Numbered from the stretch's first letter, positions 15,301-28,135 are shown. The stretch is 64,000 bases of DNA from Drosophila miranda (GCF_003369915.1 NC_046673.1:20823718-20887717); one strand, 5' to 3'. Notes: a model not told the origin generated them from the letters alone. Numbers and translations: made by a program.

Positions 15301-15770
15301 GTAGTTTTGCGTTTTGCAACACTTACCCATGTCTGGGCTCAATTCAATTAAAACGTGTTAATCTGACCCTGTCCTGCCCTGTTATCCCCCATCTAACCTA
15401 CCGTTATGCTGTGCTCAAGTTACATACATTTATATACACATACTCATGTATATGAATAAAATACTCTTACATTTCTTTTGTGTTTAGCTCAAATTGAAGT
15501 TGAATACTGAATTACTGTCGGCCATTGGCCGCTACCGCTACCGCTGCCCCTGCTTCTGCTTCTGCTGCCGCCTGTTGGCTGATTTCAAAATCACGCGCAA
15601 GACGGTCACACACATACACTCACTTTTACACACACTCTCAAACACATAGACAATTAGCTGGGCCGGTCAATGCGCGTGCTTGAATGTTGGTTACGCTGTT
15701 GCTGCTGTTGCCGTTGCTGCTATTGCGCAAGTGTGCCTCGGATACGATACTCCAGTCCCCCAGCTCCATT
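12330..15770. other. Gene-poor intergenic DNA
   Basis: Mostly AT-rich with GT/CA microsatellites (14290-14330, 14480-14545, 14740-14765). One minus-strand open frame of 97 codons (12667-12960) has fairly ordinary codon use but no recognised domain and no clear promoter or splice support. I leave it unassigned. Nothing else is supported. Confidence 0.35.
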
Positions 15771-15774
15771 GCCA

Positions 15775-17689
15775 TTATTTTCGTTGGACTCGGTATGGGA
15801 TCGAAAGGGGGAGGGGGTTTACTTTCGCATTGTCGCTCGTCTCGTCTCCAGTTGTCTGCAAGAGAAATATGAAAGAAAGAAAAAGGGCAAAAATAAATAA
15901 AAATACAATTGCAAGTATGCATGTGTGTCTATATGTGCACATATACAGTAATGCGCCGCCTGTTTCCTTCTCACTCTGACGGAATCAGATGACTGCGACG
16001 GCGACGTTGGAGCCGCAAATTAAAAAAATAATGCCTTTGCGTAAAATGTAAATGGGCCACATTGTAATTATAACTTGAAAAAAAACCAAAAAAAAAAAAA
16101 TAAACTGCAGAACGTTCAAATTAAAAATTGCCGCTAAACTCAATTAACGGCAGGCATGTACTATATATGTACGTATGTGTGTATGGGTGCATATGCATTT
16201 TTATGAAATTTTTGATAATTAGTAAGAATTGAAACAGGAAAGAATTCATTAGGCACACACACACACACACACAGCACTTCTGTGTGTGTCAAGCGATGCG
16301 CTGCCCCCATCCTTTCATTCATGCTCTTGCTTTCGTTCTTCCCTGTGCATCCTGCTGCCCATAGAAAACTCCATTGGAAGCGATTCAGCGATTCCAATGT
16401 GGACCACGAGAGCCGTGACCGGGGCTGGAATGAGCGTGACGGGGACACGTTGCCCGGGGATTATGCAAAAGAAAAGAAATTGCACAGCAGCTGCAATTTC
16501 CACACGCACAAAATACACACACAACCATGCATGCACATGTACATACATACATGCCTGCGTGCAAGAGCAAAAGCTATCTACAGTTTGAGAGGAACTACGG
16601 TCGTCAGGTCACAGCATCAGCAGCAGCGTGAGCCACAGTTTTGAGGGGCTTTTGTACGAATTATTCGATTGCATAACCCCCTCTAAATGGGCCCATGGGC
16701 CCAAAAACCCAACGTCCGTCTGTTTTTTTTTTTTTTTGTTTGTTTTGTTTTCTCTTTCGGCCATATATTTTTGGGCCGGGCAAAACCTCAGCGCGACACG
16801 GACCCCGGACACACAGTCACCGACGGCATTGGCATCTGTTTCTTAAAGCCAGATCACACAAAAGTGACGTGAAACGAAAAAACCAAACTAAAAGGGGCAA
16901 CACACATTACGATTGCGGGTATCACGACTTTCCCATACCCTCTAGTACGGGTTCCAATTGGAAAAACGAAAAAGAATGGCCTTAGCTTTCCACTGTGTCG
17001 ACCGTTTACCAACACTAGTTTAGCTTTTTATCTCAAATCATCTCTGTCTTTCACACTAGAATGGTCTTGAAGTGCAATGGAATATATAGTCCTCCTTAAA
17101 TTATGGGTTCTTTGAAGATATTTCCCAAAAATTCTGCCTTCTATAGCTTTTAACATGTGTTTTCTTAATTTTCTGCAAAATGTATGTGCTGTTTCTCTGG
17201 CTCTTACATAGTCTCTGTCTCTCCTCCTGACAATATGTTCTTTCTCAAGTATTTTTTTATAGACTCTGCAAAATGTGTTGTTTCTGGTTTTTTTTATAGT
17301 AGTACTACAGACTATCTGCAAAAGGTAATTTCTCCAGAATTTATAGTAACTTGGAAACATGTGGTGTGGTTTTGGTAGTACGTTCTAATAGTCTCCAACC
17401 AAATATGGTTTCTTCGCTCCCCTCTTGCCGCCTATCACATGGATCTGAACGAACCCAAAAATACCCTTACCTCTGAATACTGGAATGGGATGGGATGGCG
17501 TTTACTTTGGCTCATTTGCGATGTGTCAAGACCACTTGAGACGGCGGCCGAAGCGGTGCTTATCACATATTCGTCGCCCGCCGATGCCGATGCCGGTGCC
17601 GTTGCCGCCGCCGGTGAGTCCAATTTAAACTCAATTTTCAATTTTCCCTTTCCTCCAGATGCAGATACACTGGCATACATTATCTCCAT
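15775..17689 (-). other. Possible two-exon coding segment, or mthl1 3'-UTR exons
   Basis: On the minus strand, an exon from the ATG at 17689 to 17471 ends at a strong GAG/GTAAGG donor. A second exon, 15855-15775, follows a strong acceptor (TTCTCTTGCAG). Joined in phase they give 99 residues rich in Ala and Ser, with no known domain. The mthl1 stop codon upstream is itself followed two bases later by a GTAAGT donor, so these may simply be untranslated mthl1 exons. The splice sites are good but the protein is unrecognised. Confidence 0.25.
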
Positions 17690-18560
17690 GTGCCTGTGTG
17701 TGTCAAGGGTTGCGCCGTTGATTATTTTATTATTTTATGGCCATGTGGAAATCTACAGGAAACAGAGAGCCTGAACTCGAAACTCTGACCCAATACCCAA
17801 ACGCTGTTTGTCTTCGTTTTCCCAAAAAATTTCCACCGAACAAAACGTGGCAGCATTTTCATTTTATGGCCATTTCTCAAGTGCCCAAAAACGCCGCTAA
17901 ATCGCGTAATCGTAAACTTGGCGCATGGCTGTAAATGCAGGCAAATTGCAGGCCAGGGCCAGGGCCAGGGCCAGGCCACACAGTAAGAACCGAACCCTGG
18001 CGCAAAGGGTATAATAAAACCCAGCCCAAAACAAAACCAAATGCTTGACAATGAAAACGTGTTGGACTTTTTCTCTGACAGGCGCCGCTCTCCGCTCCTC
18101 CGCTGTGCTGCCTGCTGGGAGATATCTGGGTAAATCTTATGCGAATCTCATCCAGGAATCCCATGGCGATTCCACGTGTAAAAGAAGGACTGTTCTTATG
18201 ACTAAAATTTGCTAGTTCTAGATTTAATCAGGATTAATCCCTAAAGATTCCTATAATCATATTACAGATCAATAAAGGCTACAATTTGGTCAACCAAAAG
18301 AGCCAAAACCAAAGCATTTATAGCATTATTGCCTCTCTTTAGGTATATTTGAAGGGGATTATCTTTTGAGAGTTCTTCAGACAGAGATTTCAGTAATTTT
18401 TATCTCAGCATTGAGTCAATAGAAAGCTTGGAAACAGTCCAAAGACCCGAAACATCGGCATATATGTAGACATGTATGTACATATCTCTGTTTGCACCAC
18501 AAAATCTCCCTATCGCTGTGTGTTATCTGCTATCTGTCGCTTATCGGTCGATCCACTTAC
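15860..18560. other. Noncoding DNA downstream of mthl1
   Basis: Apart from the possible exon at 17471-17689, I see only microsatellites (CA at 16255-16275), a poly-T tract near 16722-16738 and a short tandem CCAGGG repeat near 17952-17972. No gene is supported. Confidence 0.35.
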
Positions 18561-18562
18561 CT

Positions 18563-20641
18563 TTAGCAAACGGTTTCCATCTTTGCAGTGGGCGGAGGCA
18601 TTGTCGGGTTCGTTATTGTCGTCGTTGGTGGAGCTGTGGTGGCATCGCCACTTGGTGGGGAGAGACTGCTGGGGGCCGTCGAGCTGGCCGAGCACTGCAT
18701 CGTGGTGGTGTTTTGGGTAAACTCTGTCCCGCAGCCGGCCATCGAGGGCAGGCCCTGGGAGCTGCTCGAGTGCTGGACTCCATTGGTGGTGTTGGTGATG
18801 TCGTGACGGAGCCGTGGACAGCAGATGCGCCGGCAGGCGGTCCACACCTGCGGCTGGCATCCCACCACAATGAAAATGAAGACACCCTGTAGGGCATTGA
18901 TCAGATCGGTAACGAACCAGGCGCCATGGGGCCCGCCCACCAGCCACGACATAATGTCCGCTATCCAGGTGACGCCCATAACGACGACCAGCTTGAGGCA
19001 GACCTTGCCTAGGGCTGACTTTTCCGTGGACGACTTGACATCGTCCCGCTTCCACAGGCCGCAGGTCAGTTGGTGGGTGGTGGAGATGAACAGGGCAATA
19101 TTGGCGCACAGCAGCAGCCCAATGGGTCCGTAAAAGTAGGCAAAAATCGAGACCGATCGATTGTCGAACCAGCAATAGAGCTGCCCAAAGCCCGGCCTCA
19201 GCAGCGTCGTCTCCGGTAGCTGGTCCACACAGGCGGCTATCGTTGAGATCAGCAGGGGCACGCCCCAGGCGTACACGGAGTAGAGGAGTAGTCGCAGTGC
19301 CTCCTGATTCCGTTCGAGGGAGCTCGGCCGAAAGTCCCGGAACGTCCACCAGATATTGAAGCACATCGTGTTCAGCCAGAAGAAGGCCGACAGGAAGAAG
19401 AACTGCATGCCAACGGCCAGCAGCAGACAGGCCACGGATCCCGGCATGAGCGAGGTGTTGAGCTCCTCGATGGCCAGCAGCACCTTGCCCACCAGTAGGC
19501 AGAAGACGTAGCAGATCTGGCAGCGCCAGTGCAGGGCATGATGGACGGCGGGCAGCATAAAGCCAGCCACCAGTGTGGCCGCCAGAAACACCACCGAAAT
19601 GAGTATGCCGCCGGTTAGTACGGCTTTCTGTAGCCGCATGCCCGAGCTCTGGCCATCCTCGTCCAGTCCGCTAGAGCCCCCATCCTGCCCGTCGCCGTGC
19701 TGGGCGTTTGAGAAGTGATGCGAACAGGCAATGATTTTCACCTCTCCCTCGCGTTGCGTGTGCTCCAGGCAGTACTGGCTGGCACTGAGATTCGTGTGAT
19801 GCGACAGCCGGATCTCGCCCGAGGAGCGATTCAGCTGAGCATCGCGCCAATCGCCGGCAATGGCATAGCCGACATTGGCATTTGCATTTGCATTGATGCC
19901 TACTCCTACGCTCACGCACTCGGGCAGGCCGTAGCTGGTCTGATAGCTGCCCTCCGGTAGTTGCGGGCCCAGCCGGAGCTGACCGTCGGTGGGGGGACTG
20001 GGCTGCAGGTTACAGGTCTTGAGGCTGGTGTCGTAGCTGCCCCACTTGCCACAGCATTTGCGCATGCGCAGCGTGGCAGGCTGCGTCACCAGGGATGCGG
20101 CTGCTGTCTCGGTTCCCGTTGCAAGGGCATTCTCTCGATTGATTGCTCCTGCCGCGGGCGCTTCCAGGCAGACCAACGCCACGTCCCGATCGACGCAATA
20201 GTTTTGTGGCTCCACCAGTATCAGGCGTTCGCGCACCGACAGCGTGCCATTGGGGAAAATGAAGGCATTGCCCAGCCGACTGCTAAACAGCTCCAGCTGC
20301 TGCTCCTGGCAGACGGGTCGCACGTGGGCGGTGAACTTCATGAAGCGGGGACTGGCGCCGATGGGCTCAAAGAAGCGCTGCTGCTGTATGAGATACACCA
20401 TGGGCACCCACAGTTCCGAATTGCCGGCTATGCAGGAGCGGGTGGTGGCATTCAGATACTCCCCCAAATGGCAGCATTTGTTGAGCTTCACGCGGGGCGG
20501 CGGTCGTGCCGGCCCAGGTGCTGTTGTGCTACTGCTGCTGCTGCTGCTGCTGGTCTCTTCGCGGGGCAACTGCTGGCCAAGCAGGGCTCCGATGAGCAAT
20601 AATGTGATTAGCAATTGTATGCTAAAGTCTTTGATGGCCAT
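18563..20641 (-). CDS. mthl1: Methuselah-family G-protein-coupled receptor (Mthl1/Mist)
   Basis: A plasma-membrane receptor. Mthl1 (Mist) is known as the receptor for the secreted protein Fog in epithelial folding. A single open frame encodes 692 residues. It has an N-terminal signal peptide (residues 1-23, hydrophobic [13 protein letters not shown]), a Ser-rich linker and a cysteine-rich extracellular region (residues about 50-315, with [24 protein letters not shown] and [11 protein letters not shown]). Seven membrane spans follow from about residue 340, starting [14 protein letters not shown], and then an intracellular Ser/Thr/Pro-rich tail. The start ATG at 20641 directly precedes the signal sequence. 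The TAA stop is followed two bases later by a consensus GTAAGT donor (18560), which implies a spliced 3' UTR. The assignment to Mthl1 among family members rests on X linkage and overall resemblance from memory. Confidence 0.85.
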   Translation of the reverse strand: MAIKDFSIQLLITLLLIGALLGQQLPREETSSSSSSSSTTAPGPARPPPRVKLNKCCHLGEYLNATTRSCIAGNSELWVPMVYLIQQQRFFEPIGASPRFMKFTAHVRPVCQEQQLELFSSRLGNAFIFPNGTLSVRERLILVEPQNYCVDRDVALVCLEAPAAGAINRENALATGTETAAASLVTQPATLRMRKCCGKWGSYDTSLKTCNLQPSPPTDGQLRLGPQLPEGSYQTSYGLPECVSVGVGINANANANVGYAIAGDWRDAQLNRSSGEIRLSHHTNLSASQYCLEHTQREGEVKIIACSHHFSNAQHGDGQDGGSSGLDEDGQSSGMRLQKAVLTGGILISVVFLAATLVAGFMLPAVHHALHWRCQICYVFCLLVGKVLLAIEELNTSLMPGSVACLLLAVGMQFFFLSAFFWLNTMCFNIWWTFRDFRPSSLERNQEALRLLLYSVYAWGVPLLISTIAACVDQLPETTLLRPGFGQLYCWFDNRSVSIFAYFYGPIGLLLCANIALFISTTHQLTCGLWKRDDVKSSTEKSALGKVCLKLVVVMGVTWIADIMSWLVGGPHGAWFVTDLINALQGVFIFIVVGCQPQVWTACRRICCPRLRHDITNTTNGVQHSSSSQGLPSMAGCGTEFTQNTTTMQCSASSTAPSSLSPPSGDATTAPPTTTITNPTMPPPTAKMETVC

Positions 20642-21295
20642 GATGAGGCGGTTGCTTGGCGACGCGGCGATGAGGCGATGACGATGTGTTTGTGGATTGT
20701 CGGGTGGGGTGCGGTGGGGTGGGGGGTCAGTGTCAGTGTCTCTGTTAACTTGTCTTACTGGCTAGCACGCACATCCACATCTAGTTCTTATTCTGCCACT
20801 TGTCCTCCTTTTTGGTTCACGTTCACGTTCTCGGGCAACGCCACTCACAGATTGTTAAAGAAGCCTCTTCCATTGCGGAATAAAACACAATAATATATCA
20901 TCGTTTTGCATGGCTTCTGCGGGGGTGCAGCAGTAAGTAGGTGGATCCACAGATCGGTCCACATTCGATTCAAGTACGCGACGGCACACACACACTCATT
21001 ATTCGTCGTCTCCGTTTCGCTTCGGCAAAGAACAATTTTCACTTTTCTTCTCTTTTGCTGCTGTTTCTTTGATTTTCCTTTTCTTGTGGCCCAACGTAAA
21101 CAAAATTAAATTTCACTTCTGCAATATAAATATCACGCTAGCTGAACAAAAAAATACGAGTCGAATTGAGCAGATGATGCTGTTCGTTTTTAGCTGATTG
21201 CTGTTCTGTTGTGGTGTGGTGTGGAAGCGCGTTCAAGATAAAACTAATGTTTTGTTAGTGCTAGTGTTGTTTAATAACAACGTTCGCGTCGTTCA

Positions 21296-21780
21296 CAGTG
21301 ACTTATCGATACGTATCGATACAAATACCGTCACAAATTTCCAAATATATCGTCATTATACTGACGAGTTATTTGTATTCAAGTTCCACCATATTCCACG
21401 TTTCTTATATTCGGCTGAATATTACTCGCTAGCTAGGATCATCAGCTCTGCGCTCATAATTTCTTATGATTGATAAATCAGTTTCCTGAAAGACTGGATA
21501 ATTTTAAGTACTCCTTTCTAGTTGATTGATTATAAAATAAGGCTTTAACATAAACAACAATTAATTTGTTCATAGTAACTACACTCTAACTACACACTTG
21601 CTACATATTAACTACATTTGTATGTAATTATAAAAAGCGACACCTGAAGTTTGACCGTCGTTGTCATAAGACCCATGGAAGCGCCAGTGTGCAAAACCTC
21701 CATTATCCACCTTTTGACATACTTTTTCCGACATTTTTGAAAAGGTTGAGATTTCTCTGTCCATTGTCATCCTCCAGGCG
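21296..21780 (+). repeat. Dispersed repeat, copy R2
   Basis: Begins with DRE-like and motif-6-like sites, then GAATATTACTCGCTAGCTAGGA, TTATAAAATAAGGCTT, a CTAACTACA-rich stretch and CCATGGAAGCGCCAGTGTG. The same order is found on the reverse strand at 51700-52290 and, in part, at 1310-2060. Confidence 0.55.
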
Positions 21781-22077
21781 ACACAGCATGCAAAATAATA
21801 GTTCCTGCTCGCTTTCATACAAAATTTGAATTTTTAACTGACTTTATTTGTAACCAAGCACATTGCAGTGCACATCTGGTCACACCTGCCCCGAGCGAAG
21901 TTTGTGGTACTTATTGTCGATAGACAGAACATTTGGGTTGATTTGAGTACTTACAAGGAACTAGGACCAGGAAGAACGTACAAACAGAGTTATTTTTATC
22001 GGCTTAGTTTAAGTTGTTCACCTCTTGAAATAAAGCGGGGCTAAGTGGTTTAACGTGAGCACCAGGGTGACCGCCTA

Positions 22078-22170
22078 CGGTATATTTTCGGTATATTTTG
22101 ACGTCGAAATTGGAATGACGGTATATTTGTACGGTTGTCGGTATATTTCATCAATTTTTTTGGTATATAA
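22078..22170 (+). promoter_or_regulatory. Motif-6 array in the Ran promoter region
   Basis: Four copies of CGGTATATTT (starting near 22078, 22089, 22119 and 22139) and a fifth partial copy near 22161. They precede the presumed Ran first exon, which ends at 22326. Motif 6, often paired with motif 1, marks TATA-less housekeeping promoters in flies. Confidence 0.5.
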
Positions 22171-22326
22171 TGGCATATTTAATACATTTTTTGTACATGT
22201 TTCTGAGCTTCAGACGTCATATTTTATAAATAAATCGGCGGTAACACTAGTAGTCTGGGAGAACGGTGCGTGCGTGCGGTGAAATTTTTTTGCTGGTGAT
22301 AGAAAATATCAAACCGAAATAAACAT

Positions 22327-23940
22327 GTAAGTAGAAAATTTAAGCTTGCATTTTTTTTCTTTACGCAACAAGCTTGTGAAAAAGAACTGAGGCGCACGTC
22401 CTGCTGTCTGCTGCAAGTCTGGTGATGGCGGCGCGTCGGTTTTTTTTTCGGTATTTCGGTGTGATTAGCCATTTATTTCGTAAAATAGTTCTTGCAAATG
22501 GCAGCGCACCGGCTTTTAGTTGCCTAGCTTAGATTTTTTCCTCGTCGTTCTCCTTCCCCTATCCCGTTGCTCATTTTGGGTGCTCCGCTGGTCTGGCGTC
22601 AGGCGACGTGGAGCCGCCTTTAGAGCCGCGTGTTGGCATCAAAATGTGTGTGCATGTGCGTCCGGTTCGGACCCGGTCAGCGGAAAGGTACACCACTAAG
22701 CGGCATATAGTCTCATTTGGATGGGCTAGCATAAAGAGCACTTTTTTCCTTCCGCCGCATTGGCAACTGCTATTTATCGCACCCAAGATTTTGTGAGGTT
22801 AAACATGATTTGCAAAAAAAATTTGAAATTTGCGTCATATTTGAGACCGAAGCTGGCGCATGTGTCGGCAGCAAGAGCGTCGACAGCGGCGGCGTCTGGC
22901 CGGCCCGTTCGTCTGTGTGTGAGTCTGTTCGGGTGTCTGCGCTGGCATTTGTTATTTCGTCGATTTTTTTTTATTGTGAACATATCAAATGCGCGGCCGT
23001 GGTTTGTATTTTTCAGTGGAATAGTCGTCGCAATAGCAATCGAAACGCTCGTGGAAACCACAGTGGCATTATTTCAATGAATTTTTTTCTGCCGGCCTGC
23101 ATTTTGGCGCGCTTTCTTTGCGTCCATGGCTGTGCTTGGTGCATGTTTGTGAGAGAGTGGATGGTGGAGGAAGAGGTATATGCAGCATGCAGCATGCTAC
23201 ACTAATCGAAATGTAAAATTCAAGTTTGTTCCTTTTTGAAAACAATTTTTGTTTTCTTATTTTGTTGGTGGGCTTAGAGAATTTTCAGCGATGACTTCTT
23301 GTTTTGAATTGGCAGCACGAATGTGTGTGTGTGTGTCCAGGCTTGCATTTATTTGCGAAATACAAATCTACATATGCATGTATATGTTTTTGCGTGTGTG
23401 TGCGTGTTTGTTCATGTGTAAGTAGGATTTCAATTTGCCAAATATTTTCTTCCGTATTTGAGCATACGGGCATGCGTTGCGTGTATGTGTGTTTTTGTTC
23501 TTTGTGCGTAATGGAATTTTTGTCTTACAACAGTTATTCGGTGGTGTATACCTGCCTGCCCTCTCTCAGGGATAGCAGCAGCAGCAGCTGCCTGCAGTAT
23601 CTCGTTCTCTTTCTGTCTCTCCCTCTGCTTAAGGAATATGTGCCCTGCTGCTGCAATCTATCGGGCTCCCTCTCGCACACACACTCGTGTGCTGGCTTAG
23701 CAACAGCTGTTTGCTGTCCTTGGCGGGCTTTGCTCGCATCCGCTGCTACTGCGTCATATTTTGCTCGAACCCACATCAGGACCCTGGCAATCAGTCGCGG
23801 CGCGCTCGGCAAACTACGAACACAGCTCCACTCCAGTCCGCTTCCAAAGAAACAAACTACCAAATGCCAAATAATAATAATTAAAGGAATAAACAGATTT
23901 GAAAGAGGTGTTATAATATCTTTCCTACTACCGCTTACAG
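22327..23940 (+). other. 5'-UTR intron of Ran
   Basis: The donor is CAT/GTAAGTAG at 22327 and the acceptor is CTACCGCTTACAG ending at 23940. The intron separates an untranslated first exon from the exon holding the ATG at 24021. It contains GT microsatellites and no supported gene on either strand. Confidence 0.6.
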
Positions 23941-24020
23941 ATATCGCCGCTCGAATTGCGTCGAAAAGTTATTCAGCTATTCACGAAACCACTTAAAGCG
24001 TTAAAAGAGTAACATACGAA

Positions 24021-24758
24021 ATGGCTCAAGAAGGTCAGGACATACCAACTTTTAAGTGCGTGCTGGTAGGAGATGGCGGTACTGGCAAGACTACGTTCGT
24101 CAAACGCCATATGACTGGCGAGTTTGAAAAGAAGTATGTGGCCACATTGGGCGTGGAAGTCCATCCTCTGATCTTCCACACCAATCGTGGTGCCATACGC
24201 TTCAACGTGTGGGATACAGCCGGACAGGAGAAATTCGGCGGTCTGCGTGATGGCTACTATATTCAAGGACAGTGCGCCGTCGTTATGTTCGATGTGACCT
24301 CGCGTGTTACATACAAGAATGTACCCAACTGGCACAGAGATTTGGTGCGTGTGTGCGAGAACATTCCGATAGTTCTCTGCGGCAACAAGGTGGACATCAA
24401 GGACCGCAAAGTCAAGGCCAAAAGCATTGTCTTTCATCGTAAAAAGAACCTCCAGGTGAGTAACCAGAGCCAAGCGCTGACCTGACCCTCTCTGCGTTGT
24501 CACTAATTCATGGCCTTATCCTTGTTCTTCTGCTCCACACAGTATTACGACATTTCGGCCAAGTCAAACTACAATTTCGAAAAACCATTCCTCTGGCTGG
24601 CACGCAAATTGGTTGGTGATCCCAACCTAGAGTTCGTTGCCATGCCGGCACTGCTGCCGCCAGAGGTTAAAATGGACAAGGACTGGCAGCTGCAGATCGA
24701 GCGTGACTTGCAGGAGGCCCAGGCGACCGCCTTGCCCGATGAGGACGAGGATCTTTAA
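24021..24758 (+). CDS. Ran: Ran GTPase
   Basis: Ran is the small GTPase that sets the direction of nuclear import and export and organises the mitotic spindle. Exons 24021-24455 and 24543-24758 join between codons to give 216 residues, the normal length. The P-loop GDGGTGKTT is at 17-25, the switch II motif [10 protein letters not shown] starts at 65, and the guanine-base motifs are NKVD and SAKS. The acidic tail ends DEDEDL, which is specific to Ran. A further untranslated exon boundary is expected at 23941. It lacks a C-terminal prenylation cysteine, as Ran should. Confidence 0.97.
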
Positions 24759-26720
24759 GCGAGAAGCGTATTTAAAATAGTTAACTGAGAGACGGCCGGC
24801 CTACACACACACACAAAATAAACACATACCAACCAGAACCACTATCACATACACAGCCTACACACAACACACAACACACAAAAGACGGCTGGAGTGCCAG
24901 GAAAAACGTAAACAGCGGCTCTACCCAGTGATGCATCCACAACAGTTATGGCATCAGCAGCGGCATCTCCAACCGTTTTGGCAGCCACAACACAACAGCA
25001 GCAGCACAGCCGCCAAAACGTTTGGAGACGCCACTTTTTTTATGGAGCACAACAGCGAAGACTGCACACACCTCCCAACAGCTACCATGTCCCTTCCCGT
25101 TTTCCAATTAGTCGCTCCATAAAAATAAGTGAAAATTTTTTTTAATAATGATTAAATATTGTTTTGCCCTGGGGCTAGTAATTGAAAGCACACAAAAACA
25201 GAAGAAAACACGAAACATAAAAAAGAAGTAAACAAAAATAAAGAAATACGAATTTTTGATTTTGTGAGCCCAAAAAAACAAAAAACATTCAAGGTATAGT
25301 CGTCTTCTATATCAATGTAAATGACGGACAAACAGAAAGAAAGTAAGAGAAAAGAGGATGAAGAAAGGCGAGAGGCGCACCCGCATGGAAACGAGCGAGA
25401 GAGCAGAGCAACGCCGTAGTTGTAGTAGTAGACCGTAGACCGTAGACCGTAGATGTCGGCGTAGGCGCTGGGAAAAGAACTGAGTCGAAATGAAAGAGAG
25501 AAGAGAGCCAGAGTCGCCCGCTTAATCCTCTCCAAATGTTATTAATCTAAGAAACTATGAAAAAATAAACACAAAAAACCTTCAAACAACAAATAAAAAA
25601 AAAAAAGTGGAAAAACAAACGTTTTGGTATTGTATGGAAAAAGATAAGTAAATAAAGGAAGAGCAACGCCACAATTTAAGCGGAATTTTTATTATGGAGA
25701 GGAGGCTAAACGTAACCGCTCTCTTGTTTGCTATATTTCTGTATCGAGCAGGGCTAACAAAATAAGAATATTTATTGGGCTAACTCGTCCCTAGAGTACT
25801 GTGCAAGAGAGAGTTGAATATTTGCACAGGACACAAGCTGTAATTGTATATTTCTCAAAGATTAATTCCCACTACATTCACCCATCACATCCAAGGCACT
25901 ATATATAGTACTATTCATTGTAATATTATTATTATGGCCGGTAGTACTACCACTACCGGTCCCCCAGGAAACGTGGCATTAATCGTTCACCAAGGGTCAA
26001 CAAGACAATGTTTTAGACTAAGTTTACAATAAAAAGCCTTTGAGATTCAGTTCAATACGATATTAGTTAAGGACGTTCTCAAGAGTTGCATATGTATGTA
26101 AGCCCTGCATGAATCCACAGTACTCATACGCATACCCTTTGAATGCGTTCGATCATTACCGAGTCCTGCCCTCAGTCGGATTCGAAACACCCTGAACCAC
26201 TAAAAGCCGAATCGGAGCACTGCGGGGACTAATATCGGCCAGTTTCGAATGCAGGTTTCCGAAGTGATGCGATCTATATTATGGAGAAATCCTTTTTAAT
26301 TTGCTTTCTCGTTCTCTTTACCAGAAAACAAAGTGGAACCGAACTCTTCGGATCGCTGAATCGCTGATTCCAACGAACCGAACGAAGCAAATACCGAATC
26401 GATTCGGTTTCCCGTTCATGCAGGAATCTAATACGTAGATGAAGAATATTGTAAGGGCAGCCAAGCCTCAACGAAGCAATTAGAAGATTACTATAGGCGC
26501 ACCACTGGCTATGACTTCAAGATTTAATTGCTTATATCGGGCTGTCACACAGCGACAGTAAGGATTTGGGGCGGCGTTTTATGTTGAGATATCGACTATC
26601 GTTTCATTGCAGTTTATTCATTAAATATTCGATTCTTTAAGATATGTTTGTGGTGAGTATTGGTATTTTTAGAATTAGAAGAAGGCCAAGAAAATAATCA
26701 TCGATACTTTGTGCTCCTCT
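24759..26720. other. Ran 3' UTR and intergenic DNA
   Basis: AATAAA-type signals occur at about 24817, 25564 and 25589, so the Ran 3' UTR probably ends in one of these places. A short direct repeat of GTAGACC units lies at 25427-25452. Beyond it the DNA is AT-rich with no supported gene. Confidence 0.4.
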
Positions 26721-26724
26721 AGAT

Positions 26725-27182
26725 CTACGGACACTTGAGACAACAGGCTGGAAAGACGCCCGTAAAGCGATCCTTATTGGCACAGTTGATCTTGTGCTGG
26801 ACGCAGCTGAAAGAAACCAAGAGTATTATAGTACTACGTATAGTACTTGGCTGAAGCCAAGCACTTACTCCTCCACGAGTATCTTGAAGGTGTCCGTACA
26901 GATGGCACGCTTCAGGCATTTGCCATCCTGACCAAAGTCCACATAGTCCTGGCCGCGCTTCAGGAGCGGCAGGTACTTGAGGAATATGGTCTCATCCTCG
27001 GAGTTGCGATATGTGCACACCGGTTCGCTGGCTAAATGGAATACACAACACATCGGATTGGATTGGAGGCGAGAATAATAGTTTCACTGGCTCTCACCCG
27101 CTTCTACGGTGGACGGGAGTAGCATCACTAGCAGCAGCACGGCGGAGGAGCCAAAAAATATCGAAACGGCGCTGGTACGCAT
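26725..27182 (-). CDS. Small secreted SVWC-domain protein (SVWC-A)
   Basis: A Vago-type secreted protein with a single von Willebrand factor C domain. Such proteins are released into the haemolymph and several are induced by virus, nutrition or infection. Exons in gene order are 27182-27098, 27031-26869 and 26806-26725, giving 109 residues. The signal peptide covers about residues 1-28 (hydrophobic AVLLLVMLLPSTVEA). The mature part has exactly eight cysteines ending with the FPACCLKCP signature. Intron 1 (phase 1) follows the signal peptide, and intron 2 (phase 2) falls just before the fourth cysteine. Both are shared with the neighbours. A minus-strand TATAAATA box lies at 27233-27240. I cannot tell which member of the D. 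melanogaster 10A cluster (Vago, CG15199-CG15203, CG2444) it matches. Confidence 0.85.
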
Positions 27183-27232
27183 CTTGGGAATGTGGAAGCG
27201 AGACTGAAACGATGGCGAGGCAACCAGTTTCC

Positions 27233-27240
27233 TATTTATA
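27233..27240 (-). promoter_or_regulatory. TATA box of SVWC-A
   Basis: TATAAATA on the minus strand, about 51 bases upstream of the ATG at 27182. This implies a very short 5' UTR, usual for small secreted-protein genes. Confidence 0.5.
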
Positions 27241-27635
27241 GTTTGCACTTTCGTTGGGTTCTTTATGTGTGTAGAAGCAGAAACTGTCATTTGCATATTC
27301 ACAGCGGCTCTACGATCATCATCGTACGATGATGATTGGTCCCCAGTGGGAGGCAGACTGCGAGCAGAGCAATTCTGTAGCGACGAGACGAGATCAGACC
27401 CCATGCCAGGCTTGCTAATTGTGTAATTGTTCAGATTGTGCAACGCCATTGTAGAGACTATTGTACAATTTAAAACTCTCAACCTTTTAACAGGCGTAAA
27501 TCGAATTTTATTCCCTTAGATACGTGTGGCGTACCTTGTATGGAAAACATAACACATGATTAATAATACTACTAAATACGATCCATTGCTGGAGCACACA
27601 ACCTTCAGTTCAACGGGCGCTCATCCAGATCCGGC

Positions 27636-28135
27636 CTAGATGTAGTTGCTCTCCGGCTCCTGCTCCTGGCAGATCAGCTTGGGACAGCAGTCGGGGAATG
27701 TGCGCCGCATATCGCTGCCAATTTTGCACCTTTCGTTGGGCACCAGGTTATGGCGGCCGCAACTGACAAGAAAAAACGATGCTTAAATATATGTACAAGC
27801 GTATATTCTTATGAATACTTACTATCCAATTTCGAGGACATAGTCCGGCCGACAGTAGATGGATTGGCAGTAGCCCTCGCGGTTGATTGGCTTGTAGGAC
27901 TGCTTTTTGGGTATCGCTTGATTTAGTTCTTCGTAATAGCACTGCCCAGGATAATCTGCAAGGGGGATAGTTGAATGGGTGGCAGTGGCACTTGGGGGTG
28001 TCTGGGTACCCTGATTGGACTCTAACCTGGATGCACGGCATTGCCGCGGTATGTCACATCGCCCCAGGCCACGCCACAAATGGTTAGGAGCAGGAGCAAA
28101 GTATGGCAGCGGAGTCCTCCTCCGGCTGGCATCAT
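27636..28135 (-). CDS. Small secreted SVWC-domain protein (SVWC-B)
   Basis: Second SVWC gene of the cluster. Exons are 28135-28027, 27955-27823 and 27762-27636, giving 122 residues. Two ATGs lie in tandem at the start (28135 and 28132), and either would work. The signal peptide is about residues 1-25 (CHTLLLLLTICGVAWG). The mature part contains eight cysteines, with CYYEELN near the first and FPDCCPKLIC near the end, plus a short acidic tail. Intron positions and phases (1, then 2) match SVWC-A. The CYYEEL block and the preceding HP are shared with SVWC-C on the opposite strand, making these two the closest pair in the cluster. Confidence 0.85.

Larger units (their letters stand above)
20642..22240. 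other. Region between mthl1 and Ran
   Basis: The left side should hold mthl1 5'-UTR sequence. It also contains two overlapping DRE-type TATCGATA/ACGTATCGATA sites (21304-21323), repeat copy R2, a motif-1 match (GGTCACACC, near 21877) and the motif-6 array before Ran. No coding region is supported. Confidence 0.4.

Noticed and set aside
24928-25145. Short plus-strand frames after the Ran stop codon
   Set aside because: They fall in the Ran 3' UTR, overlap each other in different frames and are made mostly of His/Gln/Ser low-complexity codons.
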